Assembly: GCA_019694465.1 (NCBI GenBank)
Contig: JAIBBV010000039.1
Span: 1-38,557, forward strand
Origin: Oligoflexia bacterium
GTDB lineage: Bacteria; Bdellovibrionota_C; UBA2361; JAFLCA01
DNA: 38,557 nt
Reading direction: 5' to 3'
In this document: one piece after another, positions 24,273 through 33,369 of the stretch
How the letters are laid out: every line of letters begins with the position of its first letter
Numbering within the stretch: the stretch's first letter is position 1
Notes under the pieces: model-generated
The model's input: the letters and a program-made list of their open reading frames with translations, nothing else
The model's database searches: none
What the model was told of the DNA's origin: nothing
Position numbers and translations under genes: made by a program

Positions 24273-25085
24273 ATGCGCGTACTGCTTATTGGCGGCGGGA
24301 ATATGGGTGGCGCTTTTGCGCGCGCGTTTATAAAAGGTCGTAAGCTCCGTCCAGCAGATCTTACTATTGTTGAAACAGATTCCGGGAGGCGTCGAGCCCT
24401 GCAGCGCGAGCTCGGCTGTGCCGTTTTGCCACAAACGCCAGCTGATAGTGGCAGATTTGGGCTAGTAATTCTGGCAACCAAACCACAGCAGTTGATGGAA
24501 GTGCGGGGTGCGTTAAAGGGAAAGCTAGGAACTTATCAGGTGCTACTTTCCATTATGGCAGGGATTAGTGCTGAAGTACTGCGTAAAAATTTTGATGGGC
24601 ATAAAAAAATCATCTGTTGCATGCCCAACCTGCCTGTACAAGTCGCGCAGGGTATGAGTGTCATTTTCGCTACTTCGGCCGTTGCGAAGCGGGAACTTGC
24701 ATTCGTACAGCGGCTGCTCTCAGGCGCAGGCAAGACATTGTTGGTCTCGAAGCCCGCACTTATCGATGCAGCGACATCGATTTCTGCTAGTGGCTGTGGC
24801 TTTGTATTTTATTTAATCGAGAACATGATAAAGGCAGCAAGCCAACTGGGATATGGGCCGCATGAGGCTGAGCTAATGGTACAGCAGACTTTGCAGGGAA
24901 CTTTGGAACTATGGAAACAAAGCGGCTCGGAGCCTAGTTTGTGGCGTGAGCGAGTGACTTCTAAAGGCGGAACGACGCAGGCCGGGTTAGAAGAGTTCAC
25001 CAAAGGTAAGCTTGGAGATGTTTTGGTTAAAGGCTACAAGAGAGCTTATCGGCGCTGCGCTGAATTGCGTAGACGAAGAGGTTGA
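24273..25085 (+). CDS. proC: Pyrroline-5-carboxylate reductase
   Basis: ProC performs the last step of proline synthesis, NAD(P)H-dependent reduction of pyrroline-5-carboxylate, as a cytoplasmic oligomer. The 270-residue protein has the Rossmann start RVLLIGGGNMGGAFARAF, the family mark CMPNLPVQVAQGMSVI, and the C-terminal signature DAATSISASGCGFVFYLIENM with VTSKGGTTQAGLEEF. The ATG at 24273 puts the nucleotide fold at residue 1; a frame from 24240 adds 11 residues without homology. An isoaspartyl peptidase gene starts 6 bp after its stop, so the two are probably one transcript. Confidence 0.95.
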   Translation: MRVLLIGGGNMGGAFARAFIKGRKLRPADLTIVETDSGRRRALQRELGCAVLPQTPADSGRFGLVILATKPQQLMEVRGALKGKLGTYQVLLSIMAGISAEVLRKNFDGHKKIICCMPNLPVQVAQGMSVIFATSAVAKRELAFVQRLLSGAGKTLLVSKPALIDAATSISASGCGFVFYLIENMIKAASQLGYGPHEAELMVQQTLQGTLELWKQSGSEPSLWRERVTSKGGTTQAGLEEFTKGKLGDVLVKGYKRAYRRCAELRRRRG

Positions 25086-25091
25086 AGCGAT

Positions 25092-26045
25092 ATGATTACT
25101 CCAGCAGTAATTCTCCATGGGGGTGTTGGGCTTTGGAAAGGGGACCGAGGCCCGGTCGAGGCAGGACTGCGCCGGGCGCTTGATGCGGCCTGGGGCGCCT
25201 TGAAACTAGGAGCACCCGGTGAAGAAGCGCTTACAGCAGCCTTAAGCATATTAGAGGACGAGCAAGTTTTTAACGCTGGATTTGGCTCCTGTCTTAATGA
25301 ATTGGGGCAAGTGCGCTGTGACGCTACTCTGATGCGCGGTAACGGAGATTTTTGTGGCTTTATGAATATGGCCAGGATTCGTCGTCCTAGTCAGATAGCC
25401 CTGCGCGATTTTGCGCCGGGACAAAAGTTACTGCGTGTTTGGACTGATGCACTAATGACGGCCGTCGACAAAGCTTCGCCAGATTTCAAGAAGCTGTGTG
25501 GCTGGGTAGCCTCAGAGGACGAAATGATTGCCCCTCATGTAGCTACTATGGCTAAGCAACGGCTCTCAGGCGTGGCGCAGGCAGGACTTAAGCCGCTGGC
25601 GGATACAGTAGGATGTGTAGTGCGGGATGCAGAGGGAAGGGCATTTTCCGGAACATCTACTGGTGGTATCTGGGGCAAGCGAGAAGGGCGGGTAGGTGAT
25701 GCTCCTATAGTTGGCGCCGGCGTGTTCGCTGATGACGCGCTGGGTGGCCTATCCGCAACTGGTTCGGGCGAATTTATTTTGGCGTCAGCTCTTTCAGCTT
25801 ATGTAATTTCCGCCTTGCGTGCTGTGTCGCTATCTAAAGCTGGCCTTAGCCAGGCTGTGCTGCAGCAAGAAGTTGATTTGGCAGCAAAACGCTTTTCTGG
25901 AGAATGCTTTGGCCTTATTTGTATTCCGAAGTACGGCCAGCCATGCTTTGCTGTGAATAGTGATGATTCATTAGCAGTCGCTTTGCGAGCCCTAGATGGC
26001 AGTGGTCATGAGTATCAGCAGGTTGGGGTAATTGCACGAAAATGA
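25092..26045 (+). CDS. Isoaspartyl peptidase / plant-type L-asparaginase
   Basis: A 317-residue Ntn-hydrolase that cleaves isoaspartyl dipeptides and asparagine after self-cutting into two subunits. The N-terminal PAVILHGGVG and FNAGFGSCLNELGQVRCDATLM match the alpha part. Autocleavage should occur before Thr172 in PLADTVGCVVRD. GTSTGGIWGK, RVGDAPIVGAGVFAD and SATGSGEF supply the substrate-binding residues of the beta part. No signal peptide, so cytoplasmic. It is 6 bp behind proC and about 190 bp ahead of fliS. Asparaginase and isoaspartyl activities cannot be separated from sequence. Confidence 0.9.
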   Translation: MITPAVILHGGVGLWKGDRGPVEAGLRRALDAAWGALKLGAPGEEALTAALSILEDEQVFNAGFGSCLNELGQVRCDATLMRGNGDFCGFMNMARIRRPSQIALRDFAPGQKLLRVWTDALMTAVDKASPDFKKLCGWVASEDEMIAPHVATMAKQRLSGVAQAGLKPLADTVGCVVRDAEGRAFSGTSTGGIWGKREGRVGDAPIVGAGVFADDALGGLSATGSGEFILASALSAYVISALRAVSLSKAGLSQAVLQQEVDLAAKRFSGECFGLICIPKYGQPCFAVNSDDSLAVALRALDGSGHEYQQVGVIARK

Positions 26046-26234
26046 ACAGTTGTAACTAGCTGATGTGCCTTGATTAATACACAGGCTGAGCACCGCTTAT
26101 GCAGCAAGTGAATTTGGGCTTTAGGAACAAACCAACGGTTCCGATATTTTGAGCTGAAAGGCTTGAGACCTTTCACGGTAGCAAGAGAGACATTGCGCAC
26201 GGCAGCGCAAAATTGAGAGAAAAGGAGCCGCCCC

Positions 26235-26687
26235 ATGTACGGGAAAAATGCCCATAACGCATACCAGACAGTTCAGGTGACAACGACGGACCGCGGTCGT
26301 CTGCTGCTCATGATGTATGAAGGCGCGATCAAGTTCCTCAAGCAAGCTAAGGCTGGCCTCGAAGCCAATGATATAGCCAAATTTTGCCGTTTCTTAAGCA
26401 AAGCTCAGGCAATTATAGCCGAACTAATGAACACACTAGATTTCGAAAAGGGTGGTGACATCGCCCGTGATCTAGACCGTCTTTATGATTTCATGCTCTT
26501 CTATCTAACAGAGGCTAACTTGTACCGCGATGGTAAGCGGGTTGCCAAAGTGATCGGCCTTATTGACACCATTTATTCAGCTTATAAAGAGATCATCGAG
26601 GGCCGTAAAGATGCCGCCGCAGCGGATTCTCCAGAGACAAGCAAGCAGGTTGGGGAAGCTGTTCGTCGCGTGCAGATCTCCCTGTAG
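26235..26687 (+). CDS. fliS: Flagellar export chaperone FliS
   Basis: FliS binds the C-terminus of newly made flagellin and keeps it from polymerising in the cytoplasm. The 150-residue protein starts with NAYQTVQVTTTDRGRLLLMMYEGAIKFLKQA, the family's hallmark, and continues with four helices including DLDRLYDFMLFYLTEANLY. AGGAG precedes the ATG. No fliD or flagellin gene is next to it in this window. Upstream, CCGATATT (26141-26148) resembles the -10 of flagellar sigma-28 promoters (GCCGATAA), but the -35 is poor. A large glycosyltransferase that may act on flagellin lies 2.2 kb downstream. Confidence 0.95.
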   Translation: MYGKNAHNAYQTVQVTTTDRGRLLLMMYEGAIKFLKQAKAGLEANDIAKFCRFLSKAQAIIAELMNTLDFEKGGDIARDLDRLYDFMLFYLTEANLYRDGKRVAKVIGLIDTIYSAYKEIIEGRKDAAAADSPETSKQVGEAVRRVQISL

Positions 26688-26781
26688 TTCCTCTTTAGTA
26701 ATCCATTACAGGCTGCTCTAGGCGCTATAGCGTGCGCCGAGCAAACTCATGCTATTTCTTGAATAGCTTCGGGCGCTTGAG

Positions 26782-26810
26782 TTGACTAGTTGCAATTTAT
26801 TCGCTTAAAT
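26782..26810 (+). promoter_or_regulatory. Candidate sigma-70 promoter for lysS
   Basis: TTGACT (26782-26787) and TTAAAT (26805-26810) with 17 bp between them, 83 bp upstream of the lysS ATG. An imperfect GGCGC…GCGCC hairpin at 26721-26738 may end the fliS message before it. Confidence 0.45.
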
Positions 26811-26893
26811 CCAATGCAATAGTGCGTAATACTATGCAGGATATTGGGACCTGCCATGCACAGAGGTGTCCTCCCTGTTTAAGATAGATAAAT

Positions 26894-28492
26894 ATGAACG
26901 AACGACGACGTCAGGATGTTCCAGCCACCGGCCACACTAAGGCCCAGTCAACACCTCTTTCAAATGGAGGTCCTAAAACACCCGTGGATGCAATGGCTGA
27001 TGTTGATGTCGCAACGGAAGAGGGATTACGCGAGGATATTGCTCATCGGTTAGCGATTATTGATGAGATGCGTGCCAAGGGCATTCCCGTTGATGCCGTG
27101 AAGTTTGAGAAGTCCCACGATAGTGCAGGTGCACGTGCCTTGCAGGATGGGGCGAGTGTCGCTATTGCAGGACGAATTTGGACAGTTCGTGAGCATGGTA
27201 AGTTGAATTTCATGACCCTTAACGATCAGGAAGGGTCGATTCAGATCTCATTAAAAGCTGATACTTTAGGAGCTGAACGTGTTGCGCAGTGTCTCCGTTA
27301 TCACCTGACTGGCGACATTGTTGGCATTAAGGGTGTGAAGTGGACCACTAAGCGAGGAGAGCCCACAATTGATGTGCATGAGATCTTCAGTCTGCAGAAG
27401 GCATTGCGTCCTCCTCCCTCTAAGTGGGAAGGAACAAATGCTGAAACGGGCTATAGAAACCCTGATCTAAAAATTTTGTGTAATCCAGATCACCGTAGAG
27501 TGCTGATAACACGTTCACGAGTCTTCTCGGCTTTGCGCCGCTATATGGAAGATCATGGATTCCTGGAAATTGAGACTCCAATACTACAGACAAATATTGG
27601 AGGTGCTGCCGCGAAGCCATTTGTGACCCATCACAACGGGCTCGACATGCAGGTTAAATTGAGAATTGCGCCTGAAATTCCACTCAAGCGAGCGATGATA
27701 GGCGGAATGGAGCGCGTATTTGAAATTGGAAAGGATTTCCGCAACGAGGGGATGGATGCCTCGCACCTTCAAGAATTCACAGTGATTGAGTGGTACGCGG
27801 CGTACTGGACATATGAGGATAATATTGCATTCACCAAAGACATGATTACTCTCATGGTTAAGACCGCTACTGGTGGATCGCTTGAGTTGTCCTACCAAGG
27901 CAAAAAAATCGATTTCTCGCGTTGGGAACGTTACGACTACACCAAACTGATTCTAGATCGTTTGGGTATCGACATTCGCGCCAACAACACCTTTGACTCA
28001 TTGATCAAGGAAGTGCGTGAGAAACGCTTGGATTTGAAGGGAGCTGATCGAGATGCCAAGTCTTTCCCGGCGCTAGTGGATGCACTGTACAAGAAGTTGA
28101 TCCGCCCCTCCTTGGGCACTCAATGTCCGGTTATCCTAGAGCGCTACCCGGTAGAAATGGTGCCTTTAGCCCGTCGCAATGCAGACGATTCTTCCATCGC
28201 TGAGAAGTTCCAAGTTTTGATCGATGGCATGGAGGTCGCTAACTCCTATACGGAGTTAGTCGATCCGGTCGAGCAACGTAGACGCTTTGAGGCACAATTG
28301 ACATTACGTGCGTCGGGTGACGAAGAGACTATGGATCTGGATGAGGATTTTTTGCGATGTCTGGAGTACGGCCTTCCTCCCATGTCGGGAGTCGGAATAG
28401 GGCTGGATCGGGTTATGTGCATTCTAACTGATCGTCCTAACTTGAAGGATGTTATATTCTTCCCGCTTGTTGGACGGGCTGAGCGTAGGTAG
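26894..28492 (+). CDS. lysS: Lysyl-tRNA synthetase, class II
   Basis: LysS charges tRNA-Lys. After a 45-residue polar N-terminal extension, residues about 50-170 form the OB-fold anticodon-binding domain (VAIAGRIWTVREHGKLNFMTL). Class II motifs follow: motif 1 around FLEIETPILQ, motif 2 RVFEIGKDFRNEGMDASHLQEF and motif 3 GVGIGLDRVMCILT. LRIAPEIPLKRAMIGG is typical of LysS rather than AsnS or AspS. At 532 residues it is somewhat longer than the usual 490-510 because of the N-terminus, and it could start later (Met34, MADVDVATEE). No strong Shine-Dalgarno site precedes the first ATG. Confidence 0.93.
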   Translation: MNERRRQDVPATGHTKAQSTPLSNGGPKTPVDAMADVDVATEEGLREDIAHRLAIIDEMRAKGIPVDAVKFEKSHDSAGARALQDGASVAIAGRIWTVREHGKLNFMTLNDQEGSIQISLKADTLGAERVAQCLRYHLTGDIVGIKGVKWTTKRGEPTIDVHEIFSLQKALRPPPSKWEGTNAETGYRNPDLKILCNPDHRRVLITRSRVFSALRRYMEDHGFLEIETPILQTNIGGAAAKPFVTHHNGLDMQVKLRIAPEIPLKRAMIGGMERVFEIGKDFRNEGMDASHLQEFTVIEWYAAYWTYEDNIAFTKDMITLMVKTATGGSLELSYQGKKIDFSRWERYDYTKLILDRLGIDIRANNTFDSLIKEVREKRLDLKGADRDAKSFPALVDALYKKLIRPSLGTQCPVILERYPVEMVPLARRNADDSSIAEKFQVLIDGMEVANSYTELVDPVEQRRRFEAQLTLRASGDEETMDLDEDFLRCLEYGLPPMSGVGIGLDRVMCILTDRPNLKDVIFFPLVGRAERR

Positions 28493-28911
28493 GGCTTAGG
28501 GTGCTGAGTCAAGTTACTACAGGCGGCCTGTCGTGCCGCGCAAATCAGTCCTGATCTAGGCAGGCTTGCTACATATCCTTTTAAGCACATTTAGGTTAGC
28601 TGCTGGGGGCGTCAAAACATTGACACCTAAAGCTAGTAGCAGTCCTTAATTTCATTAGCTTTTTTGACCACTGCTCAGGACCCATCCGACTCAATTATAG
28701 GCGACAATTGCGAGTTATCTCGCATCCTAATCTGCAGGATTAACAGGGGTAGAGCCCATCTCGTGCATGTCATACGAGGTGGATTCTAGAATTGCCACGC
28801 GCGAAAAATTGGACTCGCGATAGGAAGTGGGTCTTGTATCGGTATTTGTGAGCGCACTAGTGTCTTTTCGGCCCCTGGCTTGTTTGCGCCTGCAATGAGA
28901 TTCGCTGGATT
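28493..28911. other. Intergenic gap without recognised gene
   Basis: About 420 bp between lysS and the large glycosyltransferase gene. Only short frames without ribosome binding sites are present, and one small hairpin (TAATC-TGCAG-GATTA near 28730). It presumably holds the promoter of the next operon. Confidence 0.4.
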
Positions 28912-31707
28912 ATGAATGACCTCGAAAAGCTTGCTCGCTTAATGAAGTCCGATTGGGACAGGCGTGTACGCCATGATTATCGCTTTTGGATGAGCGATGG
29001 TCACAAGAGCGACGACGAGATGTGGCAAGCTGGCGAGCGCGACTTTAATATCATCAGCAAAAGCATATCTGACACCGCAAGCAAAACACTGCTTGAAATC
29101 GGTTGTGGCGTAGGTCGACTTCTGCGGCCAGCACTGCGGGCATTCGCTCACGTAGTGGGCTTTGATGTATCCCAGGCCGCTCTCGACAAGGCGCGTGAGC
29201 TACTAGGGCCAAATCCAAAACTTACTTTGCAACTTGGAAATGGTTTCGATTTACAGCCAATTCCAGCTGCTTCAGTCGACGTAGTTGTAAGCTTTGCAGC
29301 TATGACGGTGATGCCAACCGATGTCATTGCCAGTTACTTGCTTGAAATTCATCGGGTGCTGAAGCCAGATGGCGTTGCTCGTCTGCAATTATATTACGGC
29401 AGTGAGTATCGTGTTTGTCGTGAAGATACGCTGCATGTACGCTGCTACGCGGAAAATAATCTACGCTCCGCTCTGCAGGCAGCTGGATTCGATGTGCAAT
29501 CCTTTAGCGATCTAGAACTACCGTTCCAAGTTTCATTCGACGAAATTGGTATACGTGCTGCTGTTATATCAGTTAGAAAATCGCAACGCGCGCCTGTGGC
29601 GCTTGGTGAGCTTTCGCATATTTTGCTGCCGGGCGGTGAGGTCGAGGTAAGCATCGAGCATAGCCCACAAGACTTGGAGCACTGGACGGCGCTTAATTAC
29701 GCACGACAGTTGGCTGAGCAGGGTCAAGTTACAAAAGCCAAGGAGACGCTCGAGTATGCTTTAAGGCACTCGCAGAATACGACTATCGATACGCGCGATT
29801 TGCTTAATCGCATAGTTTCAGAAATTGAGGGTCGCGGTGGAACGGTGCCAAAGGCCGAAGTTGCCTCCACTCCAGGTTCGGTGTTTGAGTATAACTTAGC
29901 GGTGCTGGAGCGCCGATTCCCGGACCTGGCAAAGCGAATGCGTGCTTTTAGCAGCCCACAGCGCAGCGTTGAAATTAGGTCGACCACTGAAGGTGGTAGT
30001 ATTTGGTATCAGGGGCAATGTCTAGACCATCCGACAAAGCCGCTCTCTGGAGCCGAAGCTTGGGTGAAACGCGAGGAAAGTGAGAAGCGCACCAAGGATT
30101 GCTCGCATATCGTAGTTGGCGGCTTTGGGCTTGGATACCATGTTGAGAAGTTGTTAGCGCGGGGTGAATGGCAAGTGTCAGTGATTGAGCCGCTGGAGGA
30201 AGTATTCTGGGTGGCTATACAGCAGCGTGATTTGCGAAGCTGTCTAGGATCGCTGCGGGCCTTGGTGGTGGGTGAACAAAGCGAGATTGATTGTCTCGAT
30301 GAGCGCACTGAGTTGAGTATTCGTCCGCAACATCAGCCGTTAAATCCAGAATTTTGGACTGGAATACGAGCGAATTTCTATGGTACGCGCGGACTGTTAG
30401 CACTGTCTCCAAAAATTGGAGTACTAGGGCCGATTCAAGGCGGCACTTTGCCAATGCTCTCGTATTGTATGCGGGGATTGTACGCATTCAATCAGCGACC
30501 ACGCGACTTAGACATGAGCGGATTCGCGAGCGGTTATCATCTAGCCGAAAAATTTGTAAATGGAAAAATCCACCAGCAGGCGCTACAGGGAACTTACATC
30601 GAAATGATGTCGCAGTTTGTGTTGCAGTCTTTGCTTGAAAAGCCAGTCGATATTCTTATCTGCATGGCTCAGGCACCCGCGTCGGGGCGCATACTGACCG
30701 AACTGCGCAACCGCGGTGTTATCACAGTGCTGTGGTTCGTCGAGGACTATACGCGCTTCACTTATTGGAAAGATATTGCACAGTATTATGATTTCGTATT
30801 CACCATTCAAAAAGGTGAATGCATTGAGGCTATCCGCGGTGCGGGCGCCGGCGAAGTGCATTATCTTCCAACTGCCTTTGATCCATTTGTTCATCGCCCC
30901 CTTGTTTTGAGCGAGGAGGAGAAGAAAACCTGGGGCTCGCCAGTCTCCTTTGTAGGGGCTGGTTATCATAATCGCCAGCAGGTATTCGCATCAATGGCCG
31001 AATTTCCTCTCAAACTTTGGGGTACCGAGTGGCCTGCCTGTAGGCCATTTGATCGTTTGGTGCAGGACAATGGCCGGCGCTTAACTCCTGAAGAGTATGT
31101 GAAGATATTCTCAGCCACTGATGTGAATATAAATTTGCACTCTTCTACTGAGCGTGATGGTGTCGATCCATTCGGAGATTTTGTTAATCCACGGACATTT
31201 GAATTGGCGGGGTGCGGCGCATTCCAGCTAGTGGATCAGCGTTCATTGTTGGGCGAGGTTTTTGAAGACGGTAAAGAACTAATTTCTTTCGCCAACCCCA
31301 ATGATTTACGTGATAAAGTTAGGTATTACATGCAGCATCCGGAGGAGCGCGCACAAATCGCAGCGGCCGGACGCGAGCGAGCCATGCGCGAGCACACTTA
31401 CGCAATGCGTCTAAAGAGGATGCTGTCAATAATTTATAGCAGCCGTTTCGAAGGTCTAAAGCGCAGGCAGGACGCAAGCCCATGGACTCGTATGCTTGAG
31501 CGCTCAAAGATTGATTCTGAGTTGCATCAGCGTTGTGAGATCGCCTTCCGACGAGGGGAAGAGCCAATACTCGACGGTCTAGTATCTGATATTGTGGCAG
31601 GGAAAGGTAGGCTGTCTGAGACTGAGCAGAAGCTATTATTCCTGTTCCATATTCGAAAGCAAATCATACGCATGAAAGCTGAAGAGACAGGACAGAAGGC
31701 GGGCTGA
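28912..31707 (+). CDS. Methyltransferase / Maf-like / CgeB-like glycosyltransferase fusion
   Basis: A 931-residue three-part protein. Residues 55-215 form a SAM methyltransferase (LLEIGCGVGRL at 60-70, FDVSQAALDKA, VLKPDGVARL). Residues 255-305 look like a short TPR-type helical link. Residues 325-520 resemble the central domain of Maf/DUF115 flagellin glycosyltransferases (NLAVLERRFPDLAKRM; EAWVKREE; IVVGGFGLGYHVEKLL; VIEPLEEVFW). Residues 575-880 match CgeB-like glycosyltransferases (VLWFVEDYTRFTYW; SFVGAGYHNR; VNPRTFELAGCGAFQLVD). It is probably cytoplasmic. A GT9 gene follows after 2 bp, and fliS lies upstream, so modifying flagellin is the most likely role. The start lacks a clear site; Met11 is an alternative. 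Confidence 0.8.
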   Translation: MNDLEKLARLMKSDWDRRVRHDYRFWMSDGHKSDDEMWQAGERDFNIISKSISDTASKTLLEIGCGVGRLLRPALRAFAHVVGFDVSQAALDKARELLGPNPKLTLQLGNGFDLQPIPAASVDVVVSFAAMTVMPTDVIASYLLEIHRVLKPDGVARLQLYYGSEYRVCREDTLHVRCYAENNLRSALQAAGFDVQSFSDLELPFQVSFDEIGIRAAVISVRKSQRAPVALGELSHILLPGGEVEVSIEHSPQDLEHWTALNYARQLAEQGQVTKAKETLEYALRHSQNTTIDTRDLLNRIVSEIEGRGGTVPKAEVASTPGSVFEYNLAVLERRFPDLAKRMRAFSSPQRSVEIRSTTEGGSIWYQGQCLDHPTKPLSGAEAWVKREESEKRTKDCSHIVVGGFGLGYHVEKLLARGEWQVSVIEPLEEVFWVAIQQRDLRSCLGSLRALVVGEQSEIDCLDERTELSIRPQHQPLNPEFWTGIRANFYGTRGLLALSPKIGVLGPIQGGTLPMLSYCMRGLYAFNQRPRDLDMSGFASGYHLAEKFVNGKIHQQALQGTYIEMMSQFVLQSLLEKPVDILICMAQAPASGRILTELRNRGVITVLWFVEDYTRFTYWKDIAQYYDFVFTIQKGECIEAIRGAGAGEVHYLPTAFDPFVHRPLVLSEEEKKTWGSPVSFVGAGYHNRQQVFASMAEFPLKLWGTEWPACRPFDRLVQDNGRRLTPEEYVKIFSATDVNINLHSSTERDGVDPFGDFVNPRTFELAGCGAFQLVDQRSLLGEVFEDGKELISFANPNDLRDKVRYYMQHPEERAQIAAAGRERAMREHTYAMRLKRMLSIIYSSRFEGLKRRQDASPWTRMLERSKIDSELHQRCEIAFRRGEEPILDGLVSDIVAGKGRLSETEQKLLFLFHIRKQIIRMKAEETGQKAG

Positions 31708-31709
31708 GT

Positions 31710-33350
31710 ATGAAGCGCAGATACCCAGATAAATCTAATGTGTTGCTAGTTAATATTACTCGTCTTGGCGATATGCTACAGGCGACCCCAACTATTGCTG
31801 GGATGAAGCAGGAAAACCCGAATTGCAAAATTACAGTAGTTGTAGAAAAGCAATTCGAGGACGTGTGTTATCACATACCAAATATCGATGAAGTGCGCGC
31901 GGTAGACTTAGGGATGACTGTGCGCTCCTTGTCACGCGAGGCCGATGGAATCGTTGATGCCTTCGAATATGTGACCGAGGTTGTAGATGACTTGCGAGCG
32001 CAGAACTTTGACTACTGCCTAAATATGTCCTCCTCGGCCTACACTGCCTTATTGCTAAAATTGGTAGGTATCAAGCGAAATGGCGGCTGGACTTCGGACG
32101 AAGAGGGCTATCGTGTTATTGAATCCGATTGGGCTAGGCTGTTTGCCAGTTCTGTGTTTCACCAGAATAGGCAATTCAACTCTCTAAATTTGGTGGACGT
32201 GTTCCGTTGTTCGGCGGATGTAGACCAGCACCCCCAGCGTCTATTGATGAAGGTTTCACCGGAGTCAGAGGCGTACTGTGATGACCTGCTACGCGAGGCC
32301 GCATTTACCGCTAAAGGTCCGCTAATCGCAATACAGGCCGGAGCTAGCCAGGAAAAGCGCCAGTGGGCACCAGAGCACTTCATTCGACTAATTAAGGTGC
32401 TAGAGACCAAACTCGATGCACGAATAGTCTTGGTTGGGTCCAAAAAGGAATTAAAAATCATTGATCCAATCAAGGCGGGAGCAAATTCCCCCAACGTCTT
32501 TGTGGCTGCTGGCCGCACAAGTATTCCCCAACTAGCAGCGCTGTTGAAGAAATGTGAGCTTCTCGTGACCGGTGACACTGGCCCGATGCACATGTCCGTC
32601 GCTGTAGGTCGACCGGTAGTGGCCATGTTTTTGGCATCCGCATATGGTTTTGAAACAGGACCATATAGCGAAGGCAATTTAGTGCTGCAGCCAGTGATCG
32701 GTTGTGGTCCTTGTAATCCAAATAAACCCTGCGCTGGCCTGGAGTGCCATGATACGATATCACCGGAGCTAGTAGCCGAGTTGGTCGCTCTTCGAGTGCG
32801 AGGCGATGTGAAGAAGTTGCCCGATGGACTTGCCGATCCTAAGCAAGTAATTGTCTACCGATCGTTCTTTGATCGCCACGGCTTCTGTGATTTAGAGGCA
32901 TTAAATTCAACTCAATACGATACTTGGTATCGCTATCGTCAGGCCTATCGCAAGGTGTGGCTGGAAGACTTAGCAGGTTTCGACTGCGGTAGCCCAGCGC
33001 CCAAAAATAGTAAGCTGTCGGTGCTGGATAGTGGTATCGAGGGAATTGGGAGTGTTGTTGAACTGGCCCAACAGGGTACGGAACTTATCCAAGAGCTTAT
33101 GCGATGCATATCTGATGTACGCGTGCCAGCTCAGAAGCTTGGTGCGGTGAATGCACAGATTGTTGAGGTTGACCGCCGCATTGAGCAGGTTGGCTTCCAC
33201 CATCCTCCTCTTGGGCCTGTGACACGGCTTTTCTGTTTTGCCAAAGAGAATCTTTCTGGAACCGACGCACTCAGCCTCGCATCACAAATGAAGACGAATT
33301 ACGACGACTTGGCTAGACGTTGCCAGAAGTTAAGTGCCTGGTATTCTTAG
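31710..33350 (+). CDS. Glycosyltransferase family 9 (heptosyltransferase-like) with C-terminal extension
   Basis: Residues about 8-360 are a GT9 fold: VLLVNITRLGDMLQATPTI at the start, AIQAGASQEKRQWAPEHF near 205, LLVTGDTGPMHMSVAVGRPVV near 290, and the cysteine cluster CGPCNPNKPCAGLEC typical of this family. The final 190 residues (from about 365) are not part of GT9, look helical, and contain a Y/W-rich block (STQYDTWYRYRQAYRKVW). It begins 2 bp after the giant glycosyltransferase, so translation is coupled. Classical members add heptose to lipopolysaccharide core; here the neighbourhood points instead to a flagellar or surface glycan. Sugar unknown. Confidence 0.85.
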   Translation: MKRRYPDKSNVLLVNITRLGDMLQATPTIAGMKQENPNCKITVVVEKQFEDVCYHIPNIDEVRAVDLGMTVRSLSREADGIVDAFEYVTEVVDDLRAQNFDYCLNMSSSAYTALLLKLVGIKRNGGWTSDEEGYRVIESDWARLFASSVFHQNRQFNSLNLVDVFRCSADVDQHPQRLLMKVSPESEAYCDDLLREAAFTAKGPLIAIQAGASQEKRQWAPEHFIRLIKVLETKLDARIVLVGSKKELKIIDPIKAGANSPNVFVAAGRTSIPQLAALLKKCELLVTGDTGPMHMSVAVGRPVVAMFLASAYGFETGPYSEGNLVLQPVIGCGPCNPNKPCAGLECHDTISPELVAELVALRVRGDVKKLPDGLADPKQVIVYRSFFDRHGFCDLEALNSTQYDTWYRYRQAYRKVWLEDLAGFDCGSPAPKNSKLSVLDSGIEGIGSVVELAQQGTELIQELMRCISDVRVPAQKLGAVNAQIVEVDRRIEQVGFHHPPLGPVTRLFCFAKENLSGTDALSLASQMKTNYDDLARRCQKLSAWYS

Positions 33351-33369
33351 GTTTCTTGAGGGATGCGCT

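Noticed and set aside
28493..28911. Possible tRNA or small RNA in the lysS downstream gap
   Set aside because: No cloverleaf, no TTCRANNC loop and no long stem found by eye.
30583..30969. 128-codon minus-strand ORF inside the large glycosyltransferase gene
   Set aside because: A shadow of a well-supported coding region; no ribosome binding site or family match.
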